A DNA stretch of 64,000 bases, taken from positions 45,115 through 109,114 of the forward strand of contig WGNJ01000027.1 in the NCBI GenBank assembly GCA_016124635.1, given 5' to 3'. A model generated the notes under the pieces. The model did not search any database. It was not told where the DNA came from and saw only the letters and a program-made list of their open reading frames with translations. Numbering within the stretch: position 1 is the stretch's first letter; the number at the start of each line of letters is the position of its first letter. Both the position numbers and the translations under genes were made by a program. Below are positions 52,945-61,871 of the stretch, piece by piece. The stretch is from Alphaproteobacteria bacterium. Its GTDB lineage: Bacteria > Pseudomonadota > Alphaproteobacteria > Micropepsales > Micropepsaceae.

Positions 52945-53189
52945 AGCGAGATCGAAAAGTCATGCTCCGTTTCACGGCCGCAGAGCACGAAATGATTCTG
53001 GCCGCGAAGCCCGACGACGAGGAACTCGCCTCGTTCGCCCGTCGGGCACTCATGGAGTCGCTCAGCGGCGAACGGTCCACCCCGATTCGCCGCGTCGCGG
53101 CCTTCATCGTGGCCGCCCTCTCCGACTCCATCGAGTTCGAAGAGGCACTGTCCCTGTTCGACGACCATATGACCTCAGCATCGGAGTGA
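52941..53189 (+). CDS. Small MobC/RHH-like DNA-binding protein
   Basis: 82 residues. It opens RKVMLRFTAAEHEMILAAKP followed by SFARRALMES, the pattern of ribbon-helix-helix relaxosome accessory proteins (short beta strand, then two helices). It overlaps the kinase-like gene by 4 bp and ends 8 bp before the relaxase start. It probably helps bring the relaxase to oriT. Call rests on pattern and position. Confidence 0.65.
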   Translation: MKRDRKVMLRFTAAEHEMILAAKPDDEELASFARRALMESLSGERSTPIRRVAAFIVAALSDSIEFEEALSLFDDHMTSASE

Positions 53190-53196
53190 CTTGGCC

Positions 53197-54867
53197 ATGG
53201 CATCCGTCACGAAGAGTTCGGGCAAGTACTTCTACGAAAACGATCGCGTCTGGGAAGAGGCGAAGCAGTCCGGCTACGAACCGTTCCTGGTCGGAAATTG
53301 GGGCGGCAAGGCCAACTTGCCGAGCCAACCGACCAAGGACAATGTCCGTGACCTGGCGGAAGGTTCGAAGTTTCTGGCGCGCCTTCAGAAGAATCGCGTC
53401 GGCGGTTTCGACGTCACCCCCACCTGCGACAAGTCGATCAGCGTCGCTCTGTTCGGACTCACGCCGTTCGAGCGATGGGCCAACGAATCGACGAAGCTTC
53501 TCGTCAAAGCGAGTCTTCCCGAGATCGAAGCGCTGCTTGGCGATCAGCAGGTCAATTCTGGCCCTCAAGGGGTCAAGAAGATGCCGTCTCAGGGCGGGGC
53601 CTTCGGCTTCGCCCACTGGGAAAGCTCGCGGGGAACACCCCATGGGCATATCCACTACTTCATCCCGAACCTGTCGATTTCGAAAAACGGTGAGGTGAAA
53701 TCGATCGCCAACGCCCATCGTCTTTTCGAGAGCCAGGGCGTCATGCGAGCCCGTTTTCAGAAACGGCTCGACGATCTGCTGCGGGATGAAGGGTATCGAA
53801 CGAAACGGAACGGACGCTCGGTCGCGATCGAAGGGATTCCTGACAAGCTGATCGAGCGTCTTTCTCCGTCTCGCGCCGCGATGCGGGCAGCGATGCGGAA
53901 GAAGGGATTCACGACGCCGCGTGCTCAAGACTTCTACGCCCGCCACGCCCGTCGGGCCGCAGGCAAGCGGACCCTGGGCGATCCCGCCAAGATGAACGAA
54001 ACCTGCCGCAAGCTCGCCGCCAAATACGGCGTGACGCTCGAGTCGCTGAAACGGCCGTCCGGGGGCGAACTCGAACATCGCGACAAGTACAAGGCCGCCT
54101 CGGTCGCGCATGACGTCGCACGAGAAGCTCGAGACAGGCTCATCAAGAAACACGGTACGTTCACGAAGGAACAATTCCTCGAGCAGGTTTTCGTCCGCGC
54201 CATCGGCAAATCGACCAATTTCGACGCCGTCGACGCTGTCGCGGGGGCAGCGCTTCAGAATCCGCTCATCCTGGATATCACGCGGCAAAAGCAGATCGAC
54301 GGCACGTATCGCTATGGCGGTCCGGGAAGCGTCGCCACGGTGCAGGCCGCCGCCATGACGTACAAAAGCGAGTCGCGCGAAGCCTGGGATGACCTCAAGC
54401 GAGCCGCCAAAGGATTGGGACATTCGGCGTTCGTCGCCACCGCCCAGGGGGTGGCGGGGGTCCTCACGCGACTCGCCGAAACCCTGAATCCCACGCCTCG
54501 CACTCTCGTCGTCGACGCAGCGAATCTGGCGAGCTTCATCGACCAGCATCGCCCGACTCCCTATCTCGTGGCTCATGCCAAGGCTCTCGCCAAAGGGCTT
54601 TTGAGTCCGGGCAAACCCCACGACAAAGCCTTCGCGGCCGAGATTACGTTCGCCTCGCTTCGGAAGTTCCACCGTCTGGAGAAAAACACCGTGCTGGTCG
54701 TCGAGCGCGGTTCGCTGGCTTCTGCCCGCGAACTTCATCTGCTGTCCAAGATCGCCCGGCGCGACCGGGCTTCCGTCATCCTCGCTGACCGCCCTCGTCA
54801 AGGCGTCGGTCAAAGCCAAGGTCGAGCCCGCAACGTGAACGGCAACTCGCACGATCTCGAACGATGA
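53197..54867 (+). CDS. MobF-type relaxase without helicase domain
   Basis: 556 residues from ATG 53197. The TrwC relaxase domain fills the first about 300 residues: FDVTPTCDKSISVALFG, and the metal-binding HGHIHYF (149-154 plus) with three histidines; tyrosines at 11 and 13 are candidate nicking residues. Unlike the relaxase at 16.3 kb it has no Walker motifs; its C-terminal 250 residues look helical (TLVVDAANLASFIDQHRP near 440). It lies between an RHH-like protein and a VirD4-like coupling protein, the standard order of a mobilisation module. Confidence 0.87.
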   Translation: MASVTKSSGKYFYENDRVWEEAKQSGYEPFLVGNWGGKANLPSQPTKDNVRDLAEGSKFLARLQKNRVGGFDVTPTCDKSISVALFGLTPFERWANESTKLLVKASLPEIEALLGDQQVNSGPQGVKKMPSQGGAFGFAHWESSRGTPHGHIHYFIPNLSISKNGEVKSIANAHRLFESQGVMRARFQKRLDDLLRDEGYRTKRNGRSVAIEGIPDKLIERLSPSRAAMRAAMRKKGFTTPRAQDFYARHARRAAGKRTLGDPAKMNETCRKLAAKYGVTLESLKRPSGGELEHRDKYKAASVAHDVAREARDRLIKKHGTFTKEQFLEQVFVRAIGKSTNFDAVDAVAGAALQNPLILDITRQKQIDGTYRYGGPGSVATVQAAAMTYKSESREAWDDLKRAAKGLGHSAFVATAQGVAGVLTRLAETLNPTPRTLVVDAANLASFIDQHRPTPYLVAHAKALAKGLLSPGKPHDKAFAAEITFASLRKFHRLEKNTVLVVERGSLASARELHLLSKIARRDRASVILADRPRQGVGQSQGRARNVNGNSHDLER

Positions 54868-54895
54868 TCGTCAGCTTCCAGAAAGGCATCCACCG

Positions 54896-56641
54896 ATGTA
54901 TCCGATCTCTGCACTTCTGACTCTGATTCTCTGCTATCTGGCGAGGCGATCGATACCCCGCCGTCAAACCGGCGCTAACGGGCCTTTTCCCCCCATGCCC
55001 CACTTCGTTCCGGTTCTGCCTTCTTCGCTTCCGGAACCGCTCGAAAAGTTCGTCTTTCCGCTCTTCGTGTGGGACCGGGGCGCGAATCGCGTCACCCAGC
55101 GGGGAGTTATCCGTCACTTCTCGGCCGACCCCGGCCCGCTCTATTGGCTGGCCGGCGTCATGTGGCCGCTCCGGAGTTACTTGAACAAGCTCATTCTCGT
55201 CACCGGCGCTCCTGGCTCAGGCAAGACGGTGATGATCCGGATGATGATGCGTTCCATGGCACGGTTGTTTCCCGTACTGGAGGCCCAGGCCGCTGCCGGT
55301 ATCTATCCGGGCAAGGGGAAGATGCGATGGCTCGTGATCGACCCCACGAACGCATTCCTGCCGTACCTTTACCGATGCGTGCCCGGAGATGTAGAGATCG
55401 TTCGCGCCACCCCGATGGACGTCGGCTCGAGACGGTGGGACATCGCCAAAGACATCACAAGCGACGCACTGAACGCAGCGCTTCAGGAAGGCCTTTTCCC
55501 CGCTTCGTTGACGAAGAACACGACGGACCCGTTCTGGTCCACCAAGGCCCGCGAACTGACCCAGGGGATCGTTACGGTCTACCACGACCGGAACTCCGAG
55601 TGGCAGTTCCACGACCTCATCATCCCCATCAAGTATCCGCAGTTCCTGAAGCCTGTTCTCATGCAGAGCGTCAGGACGAAAGGTTTGGCGAAGAACGAGC
55701 TCGTCGGACGTTTGGGACGCGACATCGTCGCGACCACCAGTTCCGTTCTGAACCGGATGGCGATCGCTGCGGCACTCTGGCAGCGGGCCGACGAGTCGTT
55801 CAGTCTCCGCGAATTTCTCGACCGAAAAGAAGTCCTTCACTTCGGCTACACGCCCGACATGATTCCGTCGCTCTCGGGAATCGCCAACGCTCTCGTGCAT
55901 GTGCTCGTGCTGCTGGGAATCCGCCGCAACGACGAGTACGACCACACCGTTCTGTGGCTCGACGAAGGGCGTTACCTGGCCGACGTCGGGGGGCTTGAAG
56001 ACATCGCGGCCCGTGGCCGGGGCGCGGGATTCGGCGTCATTTATGCGGCGCAGGGAACTCCCGGACTCATCAACAAGTGGGGCGAGGGTCGTGTCCGGGA
56101 GCTGCTCGATCTCATCTCGACCTGGGTCGCCCTTTCTTCCGGGCCCGAGACCGCCGAGGCGTTCGTCCGAACCGTGGGCCCGATGGAAGGCGAGCAGCGA
56201 TCTTACAGCTACAGCTACACGACCGGTACGAATTCCGGCAGCAGCTGGAGTTACGGCAAAGGCGGCACGTCGACGACCACGCAATCGAGCGGGTCTTCGA
56301 GAAGCTTCTCTCGACAAGTTTCGTATCAGCTCACGATCAAGCCTGCGATCCTGCCGAGCGAGATCACGAACCTGCCGCTGGCCGACGCTCGAAATGACGT
56401 CATTCAGGGCTTCGTCTTCAATCATGACGTCGGGGCTTTCGAGTTCTTCACCCCGTTCCTGGATCACCTTCGGGGGCTGCCCGACCCGCCGTTCGATTCG
56501 ATGCCGTTGCGGCCCGACCACGAGCAGCGGCTATTCCCCTGGAAGGAAGAGGATCTGAAGCGGTTGAAGCTGGAGCCGACGCCGGAACTCATGGCGGCCA
56601 TCAAGAACACCTGGAAAGAAATCGAAAGGACGAAGCCATGA
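54896..56641 (+). CDS. VirD4/TraG-like coupling ATPase
   Basis: 581 residues. A short N-terminal membrane segment (MYPISALLTLILCYLA) is followed by the ATPase with Walker A GAPGSGKT (104-111) and Walker B TVLWLDEGRYL (about 351-361), plus a motor-like AAQGTPGLI. A Ser/Gly/Tyr/Thr-rich insert (about 435-475) interrupts the C-terminal part. It would couple the relaxosome to a mating pore. The neighbouring genes (MobF, RHH protein) fit, yet no pore genes are in the element. Its stop overlaps the lipoprotein start by 4 bp. Confidence 0.88.
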   Translation: MYPISALLTLILCYLARRSIPRRQTGANGPFPPMPHFVPVLPSSLPEPLEKFVFPLFVWDRGANRVTQRGVIRHFSADPGPLYWLAGVMWPLRSYLNKLILVTGAPGSGKTVMIRMMMRSMARLFPVLEAQAAAGIYPGKGKMRWLVIDPTNAFLPYLYRCVPGDVEIVRATPMDVGSRRWDIAKDITSDALNAALQEGLFPASLTKNTTDPFWSTKARELTQGIVTVYHDRNSEWQFHDLIIPIKYPQFLKPVLMQSVRTKGLAKNELVGRLGRDIVATTSSVLNRMAIAAALWQRADESFSLREFLDRKEVLHFGYTPDMIPSLSGIANALVHVLVLLGIRRNDEYDHTVLWLDEGRYLADVGGLEDIAARGRGAGFGVIYAAQGTPGLINKWGEGRVRELLDLISTWVALSSGPETAEAFVRTVGPMEGEQRSYSYSYTTGTNSGSSWSYGKGGTSTTTQSSGSSRSFSRQVSYQLTIKPAILPSEITNLPLADARNDVIQGFVFNHDVGAFEFFTPFLDHLRGLPDPPFDSMPLRPDHEQRLFPWKEEDLKRLKLEPTPELMAAIKNTWKEIERTKP

Positions 56642-58002
56642 ATCGTCGCACCCGAAATCGAATCGTCGCTGCCGTCATCGCATGCCTTCTCTCGTCGTCC
56701 GGTTGCCTTCCTCGCAAGAACGCTCCGGCGACGGCGGAACAGGGGACCGATGCGTCGTCGGCTTCCGAGAAGGCTCCCTCCCCCACTCCGGCTGAAGTCT
56801 TTCGAGCTCCGGCCCCGACCGAAGCGGCCCACGATCCTCGTGTGGCCGATGTCGCGAAGTCGAACGAGGCGATCGGCAAGTCTCTGGAAACGATCCGCAA
56901 ACGGCTCCAGGACTTGAGAGTCGCCTTCGAAACCAAGGCCGATACGGAAAAGGACTTGCGGGCCGTGGCCGAGATGCTGAAGCCGCTGATCCATGCCGCA
57001 CGTGACGACTGCGATATGGTGATTCGGGCGGCGAAGGACGTTCGCGCGCAGCTGCCGTTCACCCTGGCCGGGTACCAGACTGCGGCCGCGTCCTACCGGC
57101 AACGGGCGGACGGCTTTTCCGATCCGAATCTGAAGGCAGTCAGCCTCTGGTTCGCCGGCGAGTTCGACCGACAGGCCGCCGACGTTCCGCGCCGCACCAA
57201 GCTGACCGAGACCTTCATCGTACGGCTCGAAGAGGTTCAGACGTTCCTGGCCGAAACCGATCGGTGCCTGGGCGATACGGCGATGGCCCTTTCCATCTTC
57301 GCGGCCGGGAACGGCGCGCCAGAGACTTCGTTCGCCGGCAAGGTCTTCCGCAAGCGGCTCGAGCAGTTCATCGCGGTCGTCTTCGAGTATCAGGAGACGC
57401 TCTTGGACAAGCCGGAGCCTCGCGTGCGCGAAGTTCCGAAGGAAGAGCCGATGGAGCCCGAAACGAAACCTGCTCCGCAAGAAACCATCATCACGTCGAC
57501 CGAGAAGGCTCCTTCACCTGTGCCGCAAAAAGACGATTCTCTCCCCGCCTCTCCCCGACCCGTTCAGGTGTCCGAGAGAAGCGGCCCGGTCTTCGAGATG
57601 CTGCCTTTGAACAACCGTCCGACGGGAACGATTCGGTCGATCGGAACGCGGCGTGACGGTCGGAAACCGCTCGATGCGGGCTCCATATTCGTCGGCGAGA
57701 TCGCGAATCCGCCGGCCTCGAACCGAGCACGGGCCGAGCTGCTCATCGCACGGTGGGACCACAAGTCGGTTCAAGGCGTGCTTTCGTCGGATGACGGATC
57801 CGTCCGGGGACGCCTTGGCTTGAATGGGCAGCTCGCCTTCGACGGCAAGACGGCTCACCTTCGTACGGTCTGGGTCGACAGCGACGCCACGGCGGAAGAG
57901 ACCGATTACTTCCTGAACGTGAACCCGAACGACAAGGTGCTCTGGGGTACCTGGCGCACCGCGACGAAGGAAGGAACGATTCGGCTTGAATGGAGAGACT
58001 GA
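56638..58002 (+). CDS. Putative lipoprotein of the mobilisation operon
   Basis: 454 residues. A signal peptide (MNRRTRNRIVAAVIACLLSS) ends in a lipobox SSGC (Cys about 23), so it should be lipid-anchored outside the inner membrane. Then a Pro/Ala-rich linker, a helical coiled-coil-like domain (about 75-260, for example SNEAIGKSLETIRKRLQDLR), a second Pro/Glu-rich linker and a beta-rich C-terminal domain (about 320-454). No known family. Co-translated with the coupling protein (ATGA overlap), so it may help contact the recipient or envelope. Confidence 0.75.
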   Translation: MNRRTRNRIVAAVIACLLSSSGCLPRKNAPATAEQGTDASSASEKAPSPTPAEVFRAPAPTEAAHDPRVADVAKSNEAIGKSLETIRKRLQDLRVAFETKADTEKDLRAVAEMLKPLIHAARDDCDMVIRAAKDVRAQLPFTLAGYQTAAASYRQRADGFSDPNLKAVSLWFAGEFDRQAADVPRRTKLTETFIVRLEEVQTFLAETDRCLGDTAMALSIFAAGNGAPETSFAGKVFRKRLEQFIAVVFEYQETLLDKPEPRVREVPKEEPMEPETKPAPQETIITSTEKAPSPVPQKDDSLPASPRPVQVSERSGPVFEMLPLNNRPTGTIRSIGTRRDGRKPLDAGSIFVGEIANPPASNRARAELLIARWDHKSVQGVLSSDDGSVRGRLGLNGQLAFDGKTAHLRTVWVDSDATAEETDYFLNVNPNDKVLWGTWRTATKEGTIRLEWRD

Positions 58003-58083
58003 CTCGACAGGACAAGAATTCATGTATGCGAGGACCGAAGTGGCGTCACGACGTCTCGATCGAAAGAACAGGAGTCCGCCGTC

Positions 58084-58338
58084 ATGCTGACCGTGAAGCA
58101 AGCCGCAGAAGCGTTGGGGGTATCGACCGGATTGATCTACGCCATGGTGTCGGCCAGGAAGATCGACCACATTCGGGTCGGACTGGGCCGGGGCATCATC
58201 CGCATCCCGGAGGAGGCCATCGAGGAGTATCGGAAGAGGAACTCCGTGCTCGCCGAAGACGTCAGGCGTACGGAACTCCCCATGGCTCCCCCGGTGCTGA
58301 AGCATCTGAAAGTTTCGAATCCGCGCCGGGGGCCGTGA
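58084..58338 (+). CDS. Excisionase-type MerR/HTH_17 DNA-binding protein
   Basis: 84 residues. LTVKQAAEALGVSTGLIYAM then KIDHIRVGLGRGIIRIPEEA is the MerR-like HTH_17 fold of excisionases. Placed near the right end of the element, it is the best candidate for the directionality factor that works with the integrase at the left end. Its 25-residue tail is Arg/Pro-rich. It could also regulate the operon just upstream. Confidence 0.85.
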   Translation: MLTVKQAAEALGVSTGLIYAMVSARKIDHIRVGLGRGIIRIPEEAIEEYRKRNSVLAEDVRRTELPMAPPVLKHLKVSNPRRGP

Positions 58339-58556
58339 TCCGATGCCCCGAGGGGCTGAGGAACTCCACCTTTTTCATTTCCGATAATTCGAATCGAACC
58401 TTCGCCTTTCGCTAAAACTCTGCAACTTCGAGAAGTATCGGTTGCATCCAGGCAGGGGCAAAATTCATGTCCTTCGAAATCTTCTGGCAAAGTTCCCGCA
58501 TTTCCTGTTCTTCATCTGGTCGATCGTGATCGTGGCGAGTGCTTCAGAAGCAAAAA

Positions 58557-58994
58557 TCAGCCACCGATCAATTCAGGAAGCCGGGTCTCGACGAAGGCCC
58601 GAATCTCATCGCGAACGCGTCGATAATGCCCGAGGGCTTCTTCTTCGGTCGCAGCCGTCTTGGCCAGTTTCGGGGGATCGTCGAATCCGACGTGAACGAC
58701 TCTGGACTTGCCCAGGAAGGCCGGGCAGTGCTCGTCGGCATGTCCGCAGACCGTGATGACGAGGTCGAATGGCACGTCCGCAAGCGTATTCGCCAATTTG
58801 GAGCTTTGCCCGGAAATGTCCACGCCCGCCTCGGCCATGACCTTGACGGCGTTGGGGTTCATGCCGTGGGCTTCGATACCGGCCGAAAAGGCCTCGATCT
58901 TCTCCCCCATCACATGCCTTGCCCAACCCTCAGCCATTTGACTTCGGCACGAATTGCCAGTGCAAAGGAACATCACTTTCGGTTTCGTCGTCAT
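58557..58994 (-). CDS. arsC: Arsenate reductase (ArsC, thioredoxin-coupled type)
   Basis: 145 residues, low-molecular-weight phosphatase fold. The P-loop CTGNSCRS (Cys10 to Ser17) gives Cys10, with the redox partner cysteines in ITVCGHADEHCPAF (about 82 and 89). It reduces arsenate to arsenite using thioredoxin. It is the last gene of the leftward arsenic operon, 31 bp after arsA. Fully intact. Confidence 0.95.
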   Translation of the reverse strand: MTTKPKVMFLCTGNSCRSQMAEGWARHVMGEKIEAFSAGIEAHGMNPNAVKVMAEAGVDISGQSSKLANTLADVPFDLVITVCGHADEHCPAFLGKSRVVHVGFDDPPKLAKTAATEEEALGHYRRVRDEIRAFVETRLPELIGG

Positions 58995-59025
58995 CTCGCG
59001 GTTTCTCCTTCCTATGATGGTTCGA

Positions 59026-60798
59026 TTACTGTGCGGAATCGAAGGACTGAATCGTCTGGCTCAATGCCGCTCGCCCCACCGGCGGAGTCGGACGCCAGGA
59101 AATCAGGTAAGTTCGCCGTGCAAGCCTGTCCAAAACTTCGTGGATGTATTTCGATTCGAACGATTGTCGGGCCAGTAGAGTCGTATCGGTCACCGCCAGA
59201 GGAGAAACGCTTTGGTTGATGACCCACGCGAACGGTTCGATCCCGGCCCGCCGGAGGTCTTCCTGCAACTGGGCAGCCTCGTGAACCGGAGTCGCTTCCG
59301 GCAGGGTGACGATAAAGACCTTCGTGAATTGTGGGTCCCGCAGTCTCGGCAAGAGCTTCTGGACCGATTCGGGCATATGGGCCGTCTGACGAGTCACCTC
59401 GCGATGATACGCGAGGGCGGCATCGAGCAGCAGGATTGTGTGTCCTGTGGGGGCTGTGTCGAGGACGACGAAACTGTTTTCTCCTTGCGCGACCGCTTCG
59501 GCGAATGCCCGGAACACGGCGATCTCTTCGGTGCAGGGCGATCGAAGGTCTTCTTCGAGCAACGCTCGTCCCTGGGCGTCGAGCTCCGCCCCCGCATTGG
59601 CCATCACCTCCGCCGAATATCGCGCTGTCTCGGCCACCGGGTCGATGCGGCTGACCGTAAGATTGGGCAATTCGTCCACGTCCAGGGCGGCTGCCACGTG
59701 AGCTGCCGGGTCGGTCGTCGACAGATGGACCTTCAGGCCCCGTTCGGCCAACGCGACAGCGAGGGCGGCGGCGATCGTCGTTTTGCCCACGCCGCCTTTG
59801 CCCATAGTCAGAATCACGCCGTGTCCGGCTTGGGCAAGTTCGGGAATCAATGTTTTCAGGTTCGGTGGCAGATCGGCACGAGGAACTCGTGGAGCTGAAG
59901 TCTGCCCCGATGAGTCCTGCTCTCCGAGCTTCCGCAACGCATCGATCCCGAGTATTCCGCCCGCAGAAAGCGGAATGAGAGTTCGAGGCAGGTCTTTCAG
60001 CTTCGCAGGAACGACCTCCATCGCCGCTTCGCAGCGAGCTTGCATCGCCTTGGCGATCGGGTCCGACGCGTCGCTTGCCCGAAACACTCCGTTGACGACC
60101 ATGTGCTGGTTCGTGACGCCCAGCCCCGCGAGTTCCGCACTGGTGCGAGCCGCTTCGCGTAGGGCCGTGGCTTCCGGTCTCGTCACGAGCACGAGCGTCG
60201 TGGTCCCGGAATCCGCCAGGGCTCGAACCGTTTCCTTATAAAGAGCCTGCTGAGTCTGAAGCCCCGCAAGCGGCCCCAGGCAGGATGTGCCCGTGGTGTT
60301 CGATTCCATGAAGCCTGACCAGGCTGAAGGAAGTGTCAGTAATCGCAGTGTGTGACCGGTCGGGGCGGTGTCGAAGATGACGTGGTCGAAACCGTTTGTG
60401 GCGGCAGGGTCGCCCAACAGCTTCGAGAATTCGTCGAATGCGGCGATTTCGAGCGTGCATGAGCCGGAGAATTGCTCTTCCATGCTCGCAACGGCGGCGT
60501 CCGGCAATACGCCCCGATATGGTCCGACCATGCGTTCCCGATATTCGGCGGCTGCCTTCTGCGGGTCCAGGTTCATGGCCATGAGCCCAGGTACGGATGG
60601 AACCTGCGTCGGATGATGCCCGAGCCGGGTGTCCAGAACCTCGTCCAAATTCGAGGCCGGGTCGGTGGAAACCAGCAGCACCCGCTTACCGGAATCGGCC
60701 AGCCGTACGGCCGTCGCGCAGGCCACGGACGTTTTGCCGACACCGCCTTTGCCGGTGAAGAAAAGGTTGCGAGTGGGATTTTCCAGGAATTGCATCAT
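59026..60798 (-). CDS. arsA: Arsenite-stimulated ATPase (ArsA, two-domain)
   Basis: 590 residues with two P-loops: GKGGVGKTSVA (about 17-27) and GKGGVGKTTIA (about 338-348), the diagnostic duplicated ArsA architecture. DTAPTGHTLRLL occurs in both halves. In the usual complex ArsA, loaded by ArsD, energises the membrane arsenite pump ArsB (or Acr3). That pump gene is destroyed here, so ArsA may work with a chromosomal pump or be without a partner. Otherwise complete. Confidence 0.95.
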   Translation of the reverse strand: MMQFLENPTRNLFFTGKGGVGKTSVACATAVRLADSGKRVLLVSTDPASNLDEVLDTRLGHHPTQVPSVPGLMAMNLDPQKAAAEYRERMVGPYRGVLPDAAVASMEEQFSGSCTLEIAAFDEFSKLLGDPAATNGFDHVIFDTAPTGHTLRLLTLPSAWSGFMESNTTGTSCLGPLAGLQTQQALYKETVRALADSGTTTLVLVTRPEATALREAARTSAELAGLGVTNQHMVVNGVFRASDASDPIAKAMQARCEAAMEVVPAKLKDLPRTLIPLSAGGILGIDALRKLGEQDSSGQTSAPRVPRADLPPNLKTLIPELAQAGHGVILTMGKGGVGKTTIAAALAVALAERGLKVHLSTTDPAAHVAAALDVDELPNLTVSRIDPVAETARYSAEVMANAGAELDAQGRALLEEDLRSPCTEEIAVFRAFAEAVAQGENSFVVLDTAPTGHTILLLDAALAYHREVTRQTAHMPESVQKLLPRLRDPQFTKVFIVTLPEATPVHEAAQLQEDLRRAGIEPFAWVINQSVSPLAVTDTTLLARQSFESKYIHEVLDRLARRTYLISWRPTPPVGRAALSQTIQSFDSAQ

Positions 60799-60828
60799 CT
60801 TGTTCTTTCCGTTCGTGTGCGTTGTGAC

Positions 60829-60969
60829 TTAGCAGTGAGAGTCCCAGGATCTTCCGCCCACGCAAGACAGTTCCCAGCTCTTCGTAACGCCCGTGGCCAT
60901 GGCGAGAAAGATCCGAAGAGTCAGGTAGCGGTCCAAGAATCCGTGTCGACTGGAATTCTCGTTGGTCAT
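60829..60969 (-). pseudogene. acr3: Truncated arsenite efflux pump (Acr3 N-terminal remnant)
   Basis: A 46-codon frame between arsD and arsA. Its first about 25 residues, MTNENSSRHGFLDRYLTLRIFLAMATGV, closely match the start of Acr3-family arsenite transporters (FLDRYLTL.IFLAMA.GV). The sequence then changes abruptly to unrelated KSWELSCVGGRSWDSHC and stops 30 bp before arsA. About 320 codons are therefore missing, as from an internal deletion. The order arsD-acr3-arsA is otherwise standard. Confidence 0.75.
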
Positions 60970-61007
60970 CGGTATTCCATTTGCCGAGCGAAAGTTATCC
61001 GAGCGTC

Positions 61008-61382
61008 TCAGCAGCAGCTCGAACCACCGCAACAACCGCCGCCTGAATCCTTCACGACATTGAGCGACGATGCGGTCGTGTTCCCGCCCGTCCACAAAGC
61101 CAGCAATTCTCTCGATGGATACCCCCGGCGGCTGACGATCCGGCCGTCCACCATGACCAGCGGCAGGCACTCCACTCCTTCAGTCGCCAGCGTCTGCTTC
61201 ACCAGTTCGTTGCTCGCGAACTCGGCGGGCTGTTGGGACAGATTGAATCGCTGGACATCGTGGCCTTGAGATTTCAGCCATTCCAGGTCAGCCGCGAACC
61301 GGGGCAGGACCGGATCGACGCTTGGCCCGCAGATTCCGGTCGAGCAACACATCGGCTTGTCGTAGACACGAATCGTTTTCAT
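61008..61382 (-). CDS. arsD: Arsenic metallochaperone (ArsD)
   Basis: 124 residues from ATG 61382. The ArsD signature MKTIRVYDKPMCCSTGICGP has the Cys12-Cys13 and Cys18 arsenite-binding set, and the tail GGGCCGGSSCC carries two further Cys pairs as in the classic form. It hands arsenite to ArsA and weakly represses the operon. Upstream in-frame codons to 61439 are unlikely to be used. Confidence 0.95.
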   Translation of the reverse strand: MKTIRVYDKPMCCSTGICGPSVDPVLPRFAADLEWLKSQGHDVQRFNLSQQPAEFASNELVKQTLATEGVECLPLVMVDGRIVSRRGYPSRELLALWTGGNTTASSLNVVKDSGGGCCGGSSCC

Positions 61383-61448
61383 CGCCTCACTCTCCTCTTT
61401 GACGTCACTCGAACGTGGTCGAACGGCTTGTCCTTGCATGAATCGTCA

Positions 61449-61457
61449 ATCGACGAT
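61449..61457. promoter_or_regulatory. Possible ArsR/ArsD box (ATCGACGAT) before arsD
   Basis: ATCGACGAT here, between arsR and arsD, recurs at 61863-61871 across the arsR start region. Both are followed by a related YA-rich stretch. Recurrence at two regulatory positions in one operon suggests a shared operator, but it is short. Confidence 0.35.
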
Positions 61458-61477
61458 CACACGGGCGAACCGCACTC

Positions 61478-61864
61478 CTAGATTCCACTCACCAGTTTTT
61501 TCAGTTCCCGAAGGGTCTTACGGTCGATGCAGTAACACACCTTCGGACCTTCGACTTCGCCACGGACCAGGCCGGATTCCTTGAGAACCTTCAGGTGCTG
61601 AGACACCGTGGATTGCGAGATGGGCAGGGCATCGACGATTTCTCCGCAAACGCAGGATTCCTGCTTCATCAGCATACGGACGATTCTCACCCGCATCGGA
61701 TGCGCGATTGCCCAAACTAACTCCGCCAACTTCTCCGCTGATCCGTCCTCAGGCAGAGAGACGATTTTCGAGCTGTCGCAGAGCTGCTCATCGCATCGAT
61801 CGGGTTCGAGGATCGAGTCACTCATCTTAGGCTTCCCCTTCTGACTTCCATCCATATCGTCCAT
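61478..61864 (-). CDS. arsR: ArsR-family arsenic-responsive repressor
   Basis: Up to 128 residues (ATG 61864; ATG 61825 gives 115 and is also plausible). The winged helix includes LVWAIAHPMRVRIVRML, then SCVCGEIVDALPISQSTVSQHL, where CVCGE supplies the metal-sensing cysteine pair at the start of the DNA-binding helix, as in classic ArsR. KVCYCID at the wing adds two more cysteines. It heads the leftward ars operon and should repress it until arsenite binds. A candidate operator ATCGACGAT (61863-61871) overlaps the first start. Confidence 0.93.
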   Translation of the reverse strand: MDDMDGSQKGKPKMSDSILEPDRCDEQLCDSSKIVSLPEDGSAEKLAELVWAIAHPMRVRIVRMLMKQESCVCGEIVDALPISQSTVSQHLKVLKESGLVRGEVEGPKVCYCIDRKTLRELKKLVSGI

Positions 61865-61871
61865 CGACGAT

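Noticed and set aside
53104..54852. 582-codon minus-strand frame opposite the second relaxase
   Set aside because: Antisense shadow; the plus-strand relaxase has family motifs and operon spacing.
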